Assembly: GCA_964552055.1 (NCBI GenBank)
Contig: CAZKFL010000033.1
Coordinates: 1 to 24,809, forward strand
Length of the DNA: 24,809 bases
Source: VGMD01 sp964552055
GTDB taxonomy: Bacteria; Chlamydiota; Chlamydiia; Chlamydiales; 2-12-FULL-49-11
Reading direction: 5' to 3'
A program made the translations under genes and the position numbers. Each line of letters begins with the position of its first letter. The first letter of the stretch is position 1. Positions 1-6,499 of the stretch are shown in pieces. The notes under the pieces are model-generated. The model saw only the letters and a program-made list of their open reading frames with translations, had not been told where the DNA came from and did no database searches.

Positions 1-126
1 TTATTCGCCCTAAACACTGGCTGCAGAAACTAATCTACTTTGCTGCTCTCCCGTTAAGGTGAAGAATCTTAATTTCGTCGTTTAGCTCGTATCTTAGTTA
101 TTTCGCGCGGTGCTAAGGGCGAATAA
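1..126. repeat. Imperfect inverted repeat with perfect 11-bp ends
   Basis: The first 11 bases (TTATTCGCCCT) are the exact reverse complement of positions 116–126. The match continues imperfectly inward: positions 1–38 against the complement of 89–126 agree at about 27 of 38 sites, including a second block (AACTAA). The structure could be a small MITE-like element, a large hairpin or a terminator region downstream of yidD on the minus strand. No open reading frame is evident. The window starts exactly at the left end, so the element may extend further left. Confidence 0.5.
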
Positions 127-197
127 GTATCCAATCGGATTTTAGTGAATGGAAATGCAAGCAGATAGGGAATTATTTATTTGAAGTAAGGATTGTT

Positions 198-377
198 TTA
201 GGGGTAGTCTATTCCACCTTTGTGCCAGGGGCCGCATTTAAGAATTCTTTTGACGGTCAGCACGAGTCCTTTCAAGGCGCCATGTTTTTGAAATGCTTCA
301 ATTGAATAATTGGAGCATGAGGGGTGAAAACGACAGCAGGANNNNNNNNNNTTCAAGTCCCCCTTTCCGCAATTCAT
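198..377 (-). CDS. yidD: Membrane protein insertion efficiency factor YidD (interrupted by an N gap)
   Basis: YidD is a small cysteine-rich protein that assists YidC/Sec insertion of inner-membrane proteins and is usually encoded near rpmH/rnpA/yidC. Minus-strand translation below the gap gives CCRFHPSCSNYSIEAFQKHG followed by KCGPWHKGGIDYP and a TAA stop at 198–200. These are the family hallmarks: the CRFxPxCS.Y motif and the CGPWHxGG block. Ten Ns (342–351) interrupt the 5' half. An in-frame ATG at 377, 1 nt past the recO stop, continues through the Ns and would give 59 residues, but it lacks the N-terminal amphipathic helix normal for YidD (about 70–85 aa). The gap therefore probably hides real sequence and the true start is uncertain. 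Family identity is secure; completeness is not. Confidence 0.75.
   Translation of the reverse strand: MNCGKGDLXXXXSCCRFHPSCSNYSIEAFQKHGALKGLVLTVKRILKCGPWHKGGIDYP
342..351. other. Assembly gap (10 Ns) inside yidD
   Basis: Ten consecutive Ns. The run length may be a placeholder rather than a measured size, because yidD seems too short if only 10 bases are missing. Confidence 0.95.
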
Positions 378-378
378 G

Positions 379-990
379 TTAACTAAAGTCTGTAATCCTA
401 GTTTTAAATAACTCGCTTGCTTTTTCTTGTAGTTCTGATGTCAGAGTAATTGATTCTAGTAGATCAAATTTTTTCGCATGGCATAGGCATTCAAGGATAA
501 GCCAGTCGTTTGACGTAATGGGGCTTTCAAGTTCATCTTTTGTCTCTGGAAATAGGCCCTCGTAGTTGAGGAGTTTCATCTGGAAGCTAAGAGCAAGAAG
601 CAGTGGGTCTTTAAATGTCTTTAGCTTTCTTAAATATGTAATTGTTAATAAGTAAAGTTCTGGAGACGGTTTTTCTGGGTATTGTGAAGTGAGGATGNNN
701 NNNNNNNTGGCTCGCAAGATCGTGCAAGCAGCGTCTAATTTATTGAAATCGTTTCGGATTTCAAAGTGTGCGTCAATTAAGCTTGCCTCGCCCAAAGTGT
801 AAAGGTCGCTACGTCTCCTAGTAAGGTGATATTCACCTCTAGCTAAGGGGGATGTGACTGTTTGCCAAAAAGTTTCTTTGCGTTTGAGTTTCTTTACAAT
901 CACAGAGGCAACACCAACTTCAGCTGTGAAAATTTTTAAGATCTTTCCATCTTCTTCATAAGGAGTTGCTTTTAGTACAATTGCGTCCAT
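379..990 (-). CDS. recO: DNA repair protein RecO
   Basis: RecO loads RecA onto SSB-coated single-stranded DNA in the RecFOR recombinational repair pathway. The N-terminal ~80 residues fit the RecO OB-fold (start MDAIVLKATPYEEDGKILKI, then an LGEASLIDAHFEIRND block). The remainder is helical, as in the family. Length is 203 aa, slightly short for RecO (about 230–250) but similar to other compact versions. Start is ATG at 990. Ten Ns at 698–707 interrupt the helical domain around residues 95–98; the frame is maintained on both sides, so the true missing length is probably 10 nt or a near multiple. The gene is divergent from tRNA-Arg and lies 1 nt upstream of the possible yidD start. Identification rests on overall resemblance, as RecO has few invariant motifs. 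Confidence 0.82.
   Translation of the reverse strand: MDAIVLKATPYEEDGKILKIFTAEVGVASVIVKKLKRKETFWQTVTSPLARGEYHLTRRRSDLYTLGEASLIDAHFEIRNDFNKLDAACTILRAXXXXILTSQYPEKPSPELYLLTITYLRKLKTFKDPLLLALSFQMKLLNYEGLFPETKDELESPITSNDWLILECLCHAKKFDLLESITLTSELQEKASELFKTRITDFS
698..707. other. Assembly gap (10 Ns) inside recO
   Basis: Ten consecutive Ns. The recO frame is open and consistent on both sides, so the real length may be close to 10. Confidence 0.95.
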
Positions 991-1045
991 GTATCAATAG
1001 GGTAGCAGAAAAAGAGGAAAAAAAGTATATTTGTTTATCTCTTTT

Positions 1046-1119
1046 GCATCGATAGCTCAATCGGATAGAGTACTTGGCTTCGGACCAAGTGGTTGGGGGT
1101 TCGAGTCCCTCTCGATGCG
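1046..1119 (+). tRNA. tRNA-Arg (anticodon TCG)
   Basis: A full cloverleaf is readable. The acceptor arms GCATCGA and TCGATGC pair perfectly. The anticodon stem is CTTGG/CCAAG with loop CTTCGGA, giving anticodon TCG (reads CGA). The T-arm loop region reads GGTTCGAGTCC. Discriminator base is G at 1119 and CCA is not encoded. It is 74 nt long and sits between divergent recO and the hpf operon. Confidence 0.95.
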
Positions 1120-1124
1120 ATCTT

Positions 1125-1153
1125 TTGACATAATAGTGATCTTTGGTTAGTGT
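1125..1153 (+). promoter_or_regulatory. Possible sigma-70/66-type promoter for the hpf operon
   Basis: A perfect −35 hexamer TTGACA (1125–1130) is followed after 17 nt by TAGTGT (1148–1153), a weak −10. It lies just downstream of tRNA-Arg and about 28 nt upstream of the hpf start. Co-transcription with the tRNA is an alternative. Confidence 0.35.
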
Positions 1154-1181
1154 TAAATCAAAGAAACGGTAGGTGTATAAT

Positions 1182-1838
1182 ATGGCTCAAAGTATTAGTG
1201 ATTTAGGTCTAGATCGCGGCGAAAATGTTACAATCTTTGGAAAAAATTTTGAGGTCATGCCCGCAATGCGTGATCATATTATGCTTAAAATTAGAAAGAT
1301 AGAGGAGTTGACTCCGCCGACGACACGCGTGCATGTCTATTTAGATATTCAAAGAGAGACGCATCATGTTGAGATTGAGTATTGTTTTTCCCATTTTAAG
1401 GTTGTTGTGACGCATGCGATGGTGGACAAATCTGCTACTAAGGTGGACGATATGTACCGTGCAATTGATATGGCATTTGATAAATTAAAGGGAAAGATTC
1501 GCAGGTGGAAAACAAGGATTCAAGCGCATCATCATAAAAAACGATTTGAAATTGAAGAAAAATCAATTCAAATCCTTAATAAGAAGACGCAAGACATTGA
1601 TTATATTAATGATCAGATTGAAGATGCGACTATTCATAAATTTGAGGAAGAATTTAGTCTTCCTCTGATTGTAAAGCATAAGAAGCGTCAAATCCCGATG
1701 TTGACATTAGAAGAGGCGACTATGAGGATTGATTTGTGTAATGATAACTTTCTTGTCTATCGTAGTGAGGAAGAGCAGAAACTTAAGGTGATGTATGTGC
1801 GCCGCGATAAAACTCTGGGCGTACTAGACGTAGAATGA
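1182..1838 (+). CDS. hpf: Ribosome hibernation promoting factor (HPF/RaiA, long form)
   Basis: Long HPF proteins bind the 30S decoding centre and dimerise 70S ribosomes into inactive 100S particles during slow growth or stress. The N-terminal domain (about residues 10–115) has the S30AE pattern: start NVTIFGKNFEVMPAMRDHIM, then HVEIEYCFSHFKVVVTHA and the DDMYRAIDMAFDKLKGKIRR helix. A charged linker follows, then a C-terminal dimerisation domain of about 55 residues containing PMLTLEEATMRIDLCNDNFL and ending in YVRRDKTLGVLDVE. Total length is 218 aa, normal for long HPF. The ATG at 1182 is preferred over the in-frame GTG at 1173 because GGTAGG sits about 8 nt upstream. The stop overlaps the next ATG (ATGA), implying translational coupling. 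Confidence 0.85.
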   Translation: MAQSISDLGLDRGENVTIFGKNFEVMPAMRDHIMLKIRKIEELTPPTTRVHVYLDIQRETHHVEIEYCFSHFKVVVTHAMVDKSATKVDDMYRAIDMAFDKLKGKIRRWKTRIQAHHHKKRFEIEEKSIQILNKKTQDIDYINDQIEDATIHKFEEEFSLPLIVKHKKRQIPMLTLEEATMRIDLCNDNFLVYRSEEEQKLKVMYVRRDKTLGVLDVE

Positions 1839-2254
1839 AACCTGAAGAAATTGTTCGTCAAAATCTTATTCTACAAATGACCGAAAAGCTTGGGTTTCCA
1901 AAGGAATTGATATCAATTGAAAGAGAAATTTCTACGCTCCCTCATTTGAGCGGGGAAAAAGTTCCGAAAAGACGTTTCGATATCATCTGTTTTATGGGAA
2001 AATGTGATAAAGATCTCCCTCTTTATCCATTGCTTTTGGTAGAATGTAAAGCAATTCCGCTATCTGAAAGCGCTCTATCACAAGTTTTTGGGTATAACTA
2101 TTATGTTAAGGCCCATTTTGTTGCCCTTGCAAATAGTCAAGGTGTGGTATTAGTCGATAGAAAAGGAGAAATGGTTAGAAATGGACTTTTGCCCTACAAA
2201 GAACTTATCCGCATTGCAATGGATGCAAGAGAAAAATCCGTATCTAGCATTTAG
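1835..2254 (+). CDS. Stand-alone HsdR N-terminal-like (PD-(D/E)XK-type) protein
   Basis: A 139-aa protein resembling the 'type I restriction enzyme R protein N-terminal' family, the nuclease-like fold seen alone in many bacteria. Visible core: KRRFDIICFMG (the D of the PD-(D/E)XK site), then LLLVECKAIP (the ExK element) and a downstream ALSQVFGYNYYVKAHFVALA helix-strand. No helicase, methylase or specificity subunit lies nearby, so a restriction role is not supported. Its job is unknown; a structure-selective nuclease or nucleic-acid binder is possible. It overlaps hpf by 4 nt (ATGA) and the following gene by about 32 nt, so it is part of one + operon. Confidence 0.7.
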   Translation: MKPEEIVRQNLILQMTEKLGFPKELISIEREISTLPHLSGEKVPKRRFDIICFMGKCDKDLPLYPLLLVECKAIPLSESALSQVFGYNYYVKAHFVALANSQGVVLVDRKGEMVRNGLLPYKELIRIAMDAREKSVSSI

Positions 2255-3809
2255 ACTTTTATCTACTGCTCCTAAAGCGCATCATTTTCCAAGTCTTAAA
2301 TTAAACATCCATACAGATACAGAAGTTATTTTTATTGAGGGTGTTACACGAGCTTTCTCAAGTTTTGCTCCTTTTTTAGAAAGAGGTGGCATAGTTGTTT
2401 TTATAGAAAAGAGTATAGAGAAAGTTGCCGCCTTTCTAGCGCTGCTCGATTTTAGCTTCCATCAGAATATAGAAATTCTCTTGGATGAAGAAATCGAGTA
2501 TCAAAAAGTTGCTAAAAAATTTACTTTCAAAAAACAGCAATTTATTGGGAAGTTAACGAAATTTAAGCGCTTTATTGATCAGACGCACTTGGCTCTTTCT
2601 GAGTATGCTGACTATGGACAAACAATTCTTAGAAATATTCAAGGGAATCTTCTTTCTGCAAAATCATTTATTCATGGGGAAACTCTAAGGGATTCATTAA
2701 AAGGAAAGCCTGTCATTTTATGTGGATCTGGTCCGAGTTTAGAAAAAATACAAGAACTGCAAGGAAAGGGTTTAGTATTTGCCGCTGGGTCAGCGATACC
2801 AAAATTGATTAAATTGGGCATTAAAATAGATGCCGGATTTTTTGTAGATCCTTGGCCTCCCTTAGAAGAATACGAGTGTCTAAAAGATGTTTCTTTTCCT
2901 TTGTATTATCAAAATAGGATGTGTGAAAAACTTTTTAGGCTGCATCAGGGGCCTAAAATTTGGATGGGATATGCGGAAGGTTGGGACATTGAAAAATGGA
3001 TCTATAAACAGCTTGGATTAGATCAATTTGTTTTTGATGCTGGTTGGAATGTGGGGTGTTTTACGCTCCATTGTGCAAAGTTTTTGGGGTGCGACCCAAT
3101 AATTTCCGTCGGAATGGATGGGGGAGAGAAAAGAGACTTGCAGGAAGGTATCCACTGGATGGAAGAGTTTCGTGAAAGGCCCCAAGATCAGATTACTCCG
3201 GTAAAAGAGCTTGATCAGGCAAAAGTGGTTGCCGTCATAAAACAGCTCAATAATAAAACTATTTCAAACGCGCTGGATGCATTTTTACAGAAAAATGGAA
3301 ACCCTATTCTTCTCGAAGCGGAACTTATTGGAGAGCCGCTCTATGAATATTTGATTAGGCCCCTTTGGGATCTTTTTAAGGGGTATATTGGAGAAGAGTT
3401 TTTACAGTTTGCTGTTTTTGCAAAAAAAGTGCTCGAGTTTCAGTCAGAGAGAGTTTTACTTACTGCTAAAAATGGTGTGATTCTTAGAGAAGGTGAATTC
3501 AGAGACGGGAAAAAAGAGGGCGTTCATATCATTCGAAATGAGAGTGGTATTGAACTTTTGAAAGCAGAGTTTCGAAACGATCTCCCTCTGCATAAAACAA
3601 TTAGGCGAAATGATGAGGGCGTAGTCATTGAGGAGCTTTTCTATCATAATCCCGAAAAATTTGATCGAAGACTTTACTCTGAGATAGGTAAACTTAAATG
3701 CGAAGGGTTTTTTACAGGCGATCAATATATTGAAAGGCAGCATGGTGACGATGGAACGCATGTTCAAAGACAAGGCTTTTTTAAAGAAGGAAGAGTTTTG
3801 TGGGATTAG
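2223..3809 (+). CDS. MptE-like / DUF115 protein with MORN/YwqK-like C-terminal repeats
   Basis: The central domain matches the family of 6-hydroxymethylpterin pyrophosphokinase MptE and Maf flagellin glycosyltransferases: GKPVILCGSGPSLEKIQEL, then AAGSAIPKLIKLGIKIDAGF and FVDPWPP. The GxGPSL loop binds the nucleotide moiety in this fold. After about residue 420 the sequence changes to short strand-rich repeats of MORN/YwqK type (ILREGEFRDGKKEGVHIIR, then LLKAEFRNDLPLHKTIRR and further units) to the C-terminus. I chose the in-frame ATG at 2223 (MQEKNPYLAFRLL, 528 aa). An ATG at 2181 would overlap the upstream gene by 74 nt but has AGGAG about 12 nt upstream, so the start is unresolved. The acceptor and substrate cannot be told from the sequence. 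Its stop overlaps the next, homologous gene. Confidence 0.72.
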   Translation: MQEKNPYLAFRLLSTAPKAHHFPSLKLNIHTDTEVIFIEGVTRAFSSFAPFLERGGIVVFIEKSIEKVAAFLALLDFSFHQNIEILLDEEIEYQKVAKKFTFKKQQFIGKLTKFKRFIDQTHLALSEYADYGQTILRNIQGNLLSAKSFIHGETLRDSLKGKPVILCGSGPSLEKIQELQGKGLVFAAGSAIPKLIKLGIKIDAGFFVDPWPPLEEYECLKDVSFPLYYQNRMCEKLFRLHQGPKIWMGYAEGWDIEKWIYKQLGLDQFVFDAGWNVGCFTLHCAKFLGCDPIISVGMDGGEKRDLQEGIHWMEEFRERPQDQITPVKELDQAKVVAVIKQLNNKTISNALDAFLQKNGNPILLEAELIGEPLYEYLIRPLWDLFKGYIGEEFLQFAVFAKKVLEFQSERVLLTAKNGVILREGEFRDGKKEGVHIIRNESGIELLKAEFRNDLPLHKTIRRNDEGVVIEELFYHNPEKFDRRLYSEIGKLKCEGFFTGDQYIERQHGDDGTHVQRQGFFKEGRVLWD

Positions 3810-5377
3810 AGACGAGATATCCGGAGCTTTGTACTCTTATACAATTTTATGAGGATGAAGGTGATGTCGAATGGAAGCCTTTTCTGGAAAATATTTCAAA
3901 AGATATTGAGGTTGTTTATGTGTATGGCTTTACTCCTTATATTGATCCAATAATTGAATGGCTTAAAGCTGATTGTAAAAGAGATTTGGTTTTTATTGAG
4001 ACCCGAGTATCCGCTTTAAAAAAAATTGAATGGGATGATTGCGGCCAAATATTAACGCATCCACAAATTCACCTGAAAGTATTTTTAGGGGACACATCTT
4101 TAGAAGAATTTGTTGAGGGGGTCATTCGTGAATTTCCCTTTGAAAAGATACAAGTTTTTTTTGCAGAAGATGCGATGAAAAAACTTCTTTTCCGTAAAGC
4201 TACCTTAGAATTTGCGATTCATACCGAGATGCTCCAATACCAATTTCTTACGAAGAATTTAATCCGGAATTTTATGAGATTACCGAGCGCTTTCGAGCCC
4301 TCGCTTTGGAAAGGCAAGTTTAAAGGTGTCCCCGCAATTATTTGTGGCGCAGGGCCTTCCTTAAAAGATGTAGCTCATAAACTAAAAGGGGTAGAAGAAA
4401 AGGCCCTCTTGATTGCAGGAGGTTCTGCAATACCTGCCCTTACATCGCTTGGAATTAAACCTCACTTACTTTATGCAATTGATCCAAATCCCGAAGAATT
4501 TACTAGGCTTGCTTTTCATTCAGCCTACAATGAGCCGCTTATTTTTGGATGTCGTTTAGAGCCAAATGTTTTCTACGCTCACGGTGGTCCTATTGGCTAT
4601 TTGCCAACAGGGACTGGAGGCGCCTTAGAGCAATGGATGGAAGAAAAGCTCGGTATTCACGATTATAAAGTTTTACAAGGGCTTGGCGAAGAGGCTCTTT
4701 CTGTAACAACATTAGCGTTTATGTCTGCTCTCTATTTTGGTTGTAATCCGATTATTTTAGCAGGTGTCGATCTAGCTTATGATGAAGGAAAGCGGTATTC
4801 TGCTGGTGTTATTAGCGATTTGCAATGCCAAATGGAAGAGCGCACTAAAATTGCGGGTGAATCATCCTTTAAAGAAGAAGAGGCCTACACAATTACCAAG
4901 TGGATCATGGAAAGAGATGTCTTAGATGAAGTTGCAAAAAACAATCCTGATAAAACCTTTCTTAAAGCAAGTGCCAAAGGGCTTTCTTTTAATAACATTC
5001 CTGCCAATCAAGACTTTGATGGAATCATTCACGGCAATATAGATTTGCGTGAAAAAATACAGGAACTCATCAAAAAAACTTCTCTTGATGTGGTCACAGC
5101 AGATGTTCAGTCTGCCTTAGATACTTTTTTTCAAAGCATGAAAAAGTGTAAGGAAATTGTTTCAGAGCTTGAAAAAGAAGAGCGGATACCAATGCAAGTC
5201 ATTTTAGAAATGGACCTTGAAGAGGAATTAGCGTACCAAATAGCTCTCAAGCAAGCAGTTTATGCGCTCACATTCCAAGTTAAGCGAGAGCATAGAACCT
5301 CCGAATTTCATCTGATCAAAAAAGCAGTTTTCGCAAGACTCCAAAGGGTCATAGAAAAATATTTGGATCTCTGTTAA
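3800..5377 (+). CDS. MptE-like / DUF115 family protein (second copy)
   Basis: A 525-aa protein of the same family as its upstream neighbour: GVPAIICGAGPSLKDVAHKL, then LLIAGGSAIPALTSLGIKP and LLYAIDPNPEEF. Later blocks are ALSVTTLAFMSALYFGCNPI and ILAGVDLAYDEGKRYSAG, which match the second half of the catalytic domain in Maf-type proteins. It lacks the MORN-like tail of the first copy and ends in a helical region rich in K and E. Start is GTG at 3800, overlapping the upstream stop by 10 nt, with GGAAGAG just upstream. The pair may have arisen by tandem duplication followed by strong divergence. In other bacteria relatives transfer nonulosonic sugars or diphosphate; which reaction applies here is unknown. 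Confidence 0.72.
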   Translation: MGLETRYPELCTLIQFYEDEGDVEWKPFLENISKDIEVVYVYGFTPYIDPIIEWLKADCKRDLVFIETRVSALKKIEWDDCGQILTHPQIHLKVFLGDTSLEEFVEGVIREFPFEKIQVFFAEDAMKKLLFRKATLEFAIHTEMLQYQFLTKNLIRNFMRLPSAFEPSLWKGKFKGVPAIICGAGPSLKDVAHKLKGVEEKALLIAGGSAIPALTSLGIKPHLLYAIDPNPEEFTRLAFHSAYNEPLIFGCRLEPNVFYAHGGPIGYLPTGTGGALEQWMEEKLGIHDYKVLQGLGEEALSVTTLAFMSALYFGCNPIILAGVDLAYDEGKRYSAGVISDLQCQMEERTKIAGESSFKEEEAYTITKWIMERDVLDEVAKNNPDKTFLKASAKGLSFNNIPANQDFDGIIHGNIDLREKIQELIKKTSLDVVTADVQSALDTFFQSMKKCKEIVSELEKEERIPMQVILEMDLEEELAYQIALKQAVYALTFQVKREHRTSEFHLIKKAVFARLQRVIEKYLDLC

Positions 5378-5394
5378 CGTTTTAATCACAAGAG

Positions 5395-5577
5395 AAGAAA
5401 GATGCACCGCAGAGACGCATAGAGCGCCGAGGTCGCAGAGAACAAAAATAAATAATAAAAAGAAAAAATGAAAACTGATAATTTCTTGTGCACGGTAACT
5501 AAAAAAATTTGCTTTGTCTTTTTTATTCTCTGCGACCTCTGCGTTCTCGGCGTCTCTGCGGTGAATTTTTCTTTTTT
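5395..5577. repeat. 'CCGCAGAG…CTCTGCGG' inverted-repeat element, copy 1
   Basis: The left arm (about 5405–5442) carries CACCGCAGAGACGC and CGAGGTCGCAGAGAA. The right arm (about 5524–5563) carries the complements TTCTCTGCGACCTC and GCGTCTCTGCGGTG. A central AT-rich segment separates them. The two arms pair over about 40 nt with small offsets. The same motif recurs at 6396–6486 and in degenerate form at 11944 and 19052, so it is a dispersed family. I know this kind of repeat as widespread in environmental bacterial genomes and as a source of spurious ORFs. It carries no transposase, so it would be non-autonomous if mobile. Confidence 0.8.
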
Positions 5578-6373
5578 TGTTTTGGTAGGCTTTTGTTTGG
5601 GATGCTCGCGCATGGACCAGTCGGAAAATGAGAAAGCGCGCAAGGCCAATGAAAAAAAGGAGACAATCTATAGACTTGATCATGAGCATATTTTTTCTTT
5701 TCCGATGACCTCTCCTAAAGAGAGGGACAAGTATCCATGGGAAGAGCTTTACATGGGCTCTGTTATTAAAATTAACAAAGAGTATTTTAGATGTAAGGGC
5801 AGTGATATCAATCCTCCTATTAAGGCAATCGGAGGTAAAGAGGAAATTTTTGATTGCGGAGGGCTTGATAAACATGGACTTCCATTTCATGAAAACCATG
5901 AGTTTGTATATCCGATACTAATTGACCTTTTAAATGATATTCAAGAGAAAGCAAAAGCTACAGTTGTCATTACTACAGGTCACAGATGTCCTCAACATAA
6001 CCTCTATGCAGATAAAACAAAAAATATGCAGAGCTCTAAACACCAATTAGGTGCTGAGGTTGATTTTTATGTCGAAGGGTATGAAGAAAAACCGTTAGAG
6101 ATTGTTAGGTGGATTATGGACTATTACCAAAAAAATTCTAACAGTGAGTATAATCGTTTTATTAGATGTCAAAAAAATCCTGAAAATCTTAAGCATCCAG
6201 GTTGGTACAATAAAGAAATTCTACTTCGTATCCATGAGAAAACCGAAGGGCGCGACTTTGATAATCGTCATCCCTATCCTTATATTACAATCGAAGTGCG
6301 TTACGATTCTGTAAAAAATGTGCCTGTCAATTTTGATTGGGACAAAGCCTGCAAAGGCTATCTACGTAACTAA
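5468..6373 (+). CDS. Peptidase M15-like (DUF882/VanY-type fold) lipoprotein or exported protein
   Basis: The C-terminal half resembles M15A-type murein peptidases: TTGHRCPQHNLYAD, then SSKHQLGAEVDFYVEGY, fitting the SxHxxGxAxD zinc-site pattern (His and Asp ligands). The region where a third ligand (His in HVD) is expected reads YPYITIEVRYD, so a zinc ligand may be replaced. Substrate, if any, would be peptidoglycan peptides in the periplasm. The N-terminus is odd: from ATG 5468 the frame runs through the right arm of the upstream inverted repeat, giving a hydrophobic stretch and FCLGCS, a weak lipobox. An in-frame GTG at 5561, at the arm's edge, would give a short signal peptide; ATG 5612 would give a cytosolic form. 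Start therefore unsettled. Confidence 0.65.
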   Translation: MKTDNFLCTVTKKICFVFFILCDLCVLGVSAVNFSFFVLVGFCLGCSRMDQSENEKARKANEKKETIYRLDHEHIFSFPMTSPKERDKYPWEELYMGSVIKINKEYFRCKGSDINPPIKAIGGKEEIFDCGGLDKHGLPFHENHEFVYPILIDLLNDIQEKAKATVVITTGHRCPQHNLYADKTKNMQSSKHQLGAEVDFYVEGYEEKPLEIVRWIMDYYQKNSNSEYNRFIRCQKNPENLKHPGWYNKEILLRIHEKTEGRDFDNRHPYPYITIEVRYDSVKNVPVNFDWDKACKGYLRN

Positions 6374-6395
6374 GTTATTACAATAAAGAATAAAA

Positions 6396-6486
6396 TCACC
6401 GCAGAGACGAAGAGTACACCGAGATACGCAGAGATCAATATCAAAAAACTATTTTTTTTTATTTTTCTCTGCGCTTCTGCGGTGAA
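6396..6486. repeat. 'CCGCAGAG…CTCTGCGG' inverted-repeat element, copy 2
   Basis: The left arm begins TCACCGCAGAGACGAAGAG at 6396 and includes GATACGCAGAG. The right arm (about 6462–6486) reads TTTTTCTCTGCGCTTCTGCG then GTGAAT. It fills the gap between the convergent M15 (+) and HAD (−) genes, where its hairpin could end transcription from both sides. It is shorter and more degenerate than copy 1. Confidence 0.75.
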
Positions 6487-6499
6487 TCTTTTTTTTTGA

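Noticed and set aside
3456..3773. 105-aa frame antisense to the first DUF115 gene
   Set aside because: No recognisable domain or start signal; it overlaps a well-supported coding region.
1835..5377. A defence island based on the HsdR-N-like protein
   Set aside because: No methylase, specificity subunit, helicase or other defence gene is present; neighbours are hpf and DUF115 proteins.
5395..5577. CRISPR array from the repeated CGCAGAG units
   Set aside because: The units are inverted and irregular, with no regular spacers and no cas genes.
5228..5899. Minus-strand open frames across the first inverted repeat (product containing HRRDAENAEVAE-like and ETPRTQRSQR-like text)
   Set aside because: These are translations of the repeat arms, a common annotation artefact; they also overlap the M15 gene and the DUF115 gene end on the opposite strand.
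5395..6486. A composite transposon formed by the two inverted-repeat copies around the M15 gene
   Set aside because: Both copies are internally palindromic and contain no transposase; nothing shows that they move the gene together.
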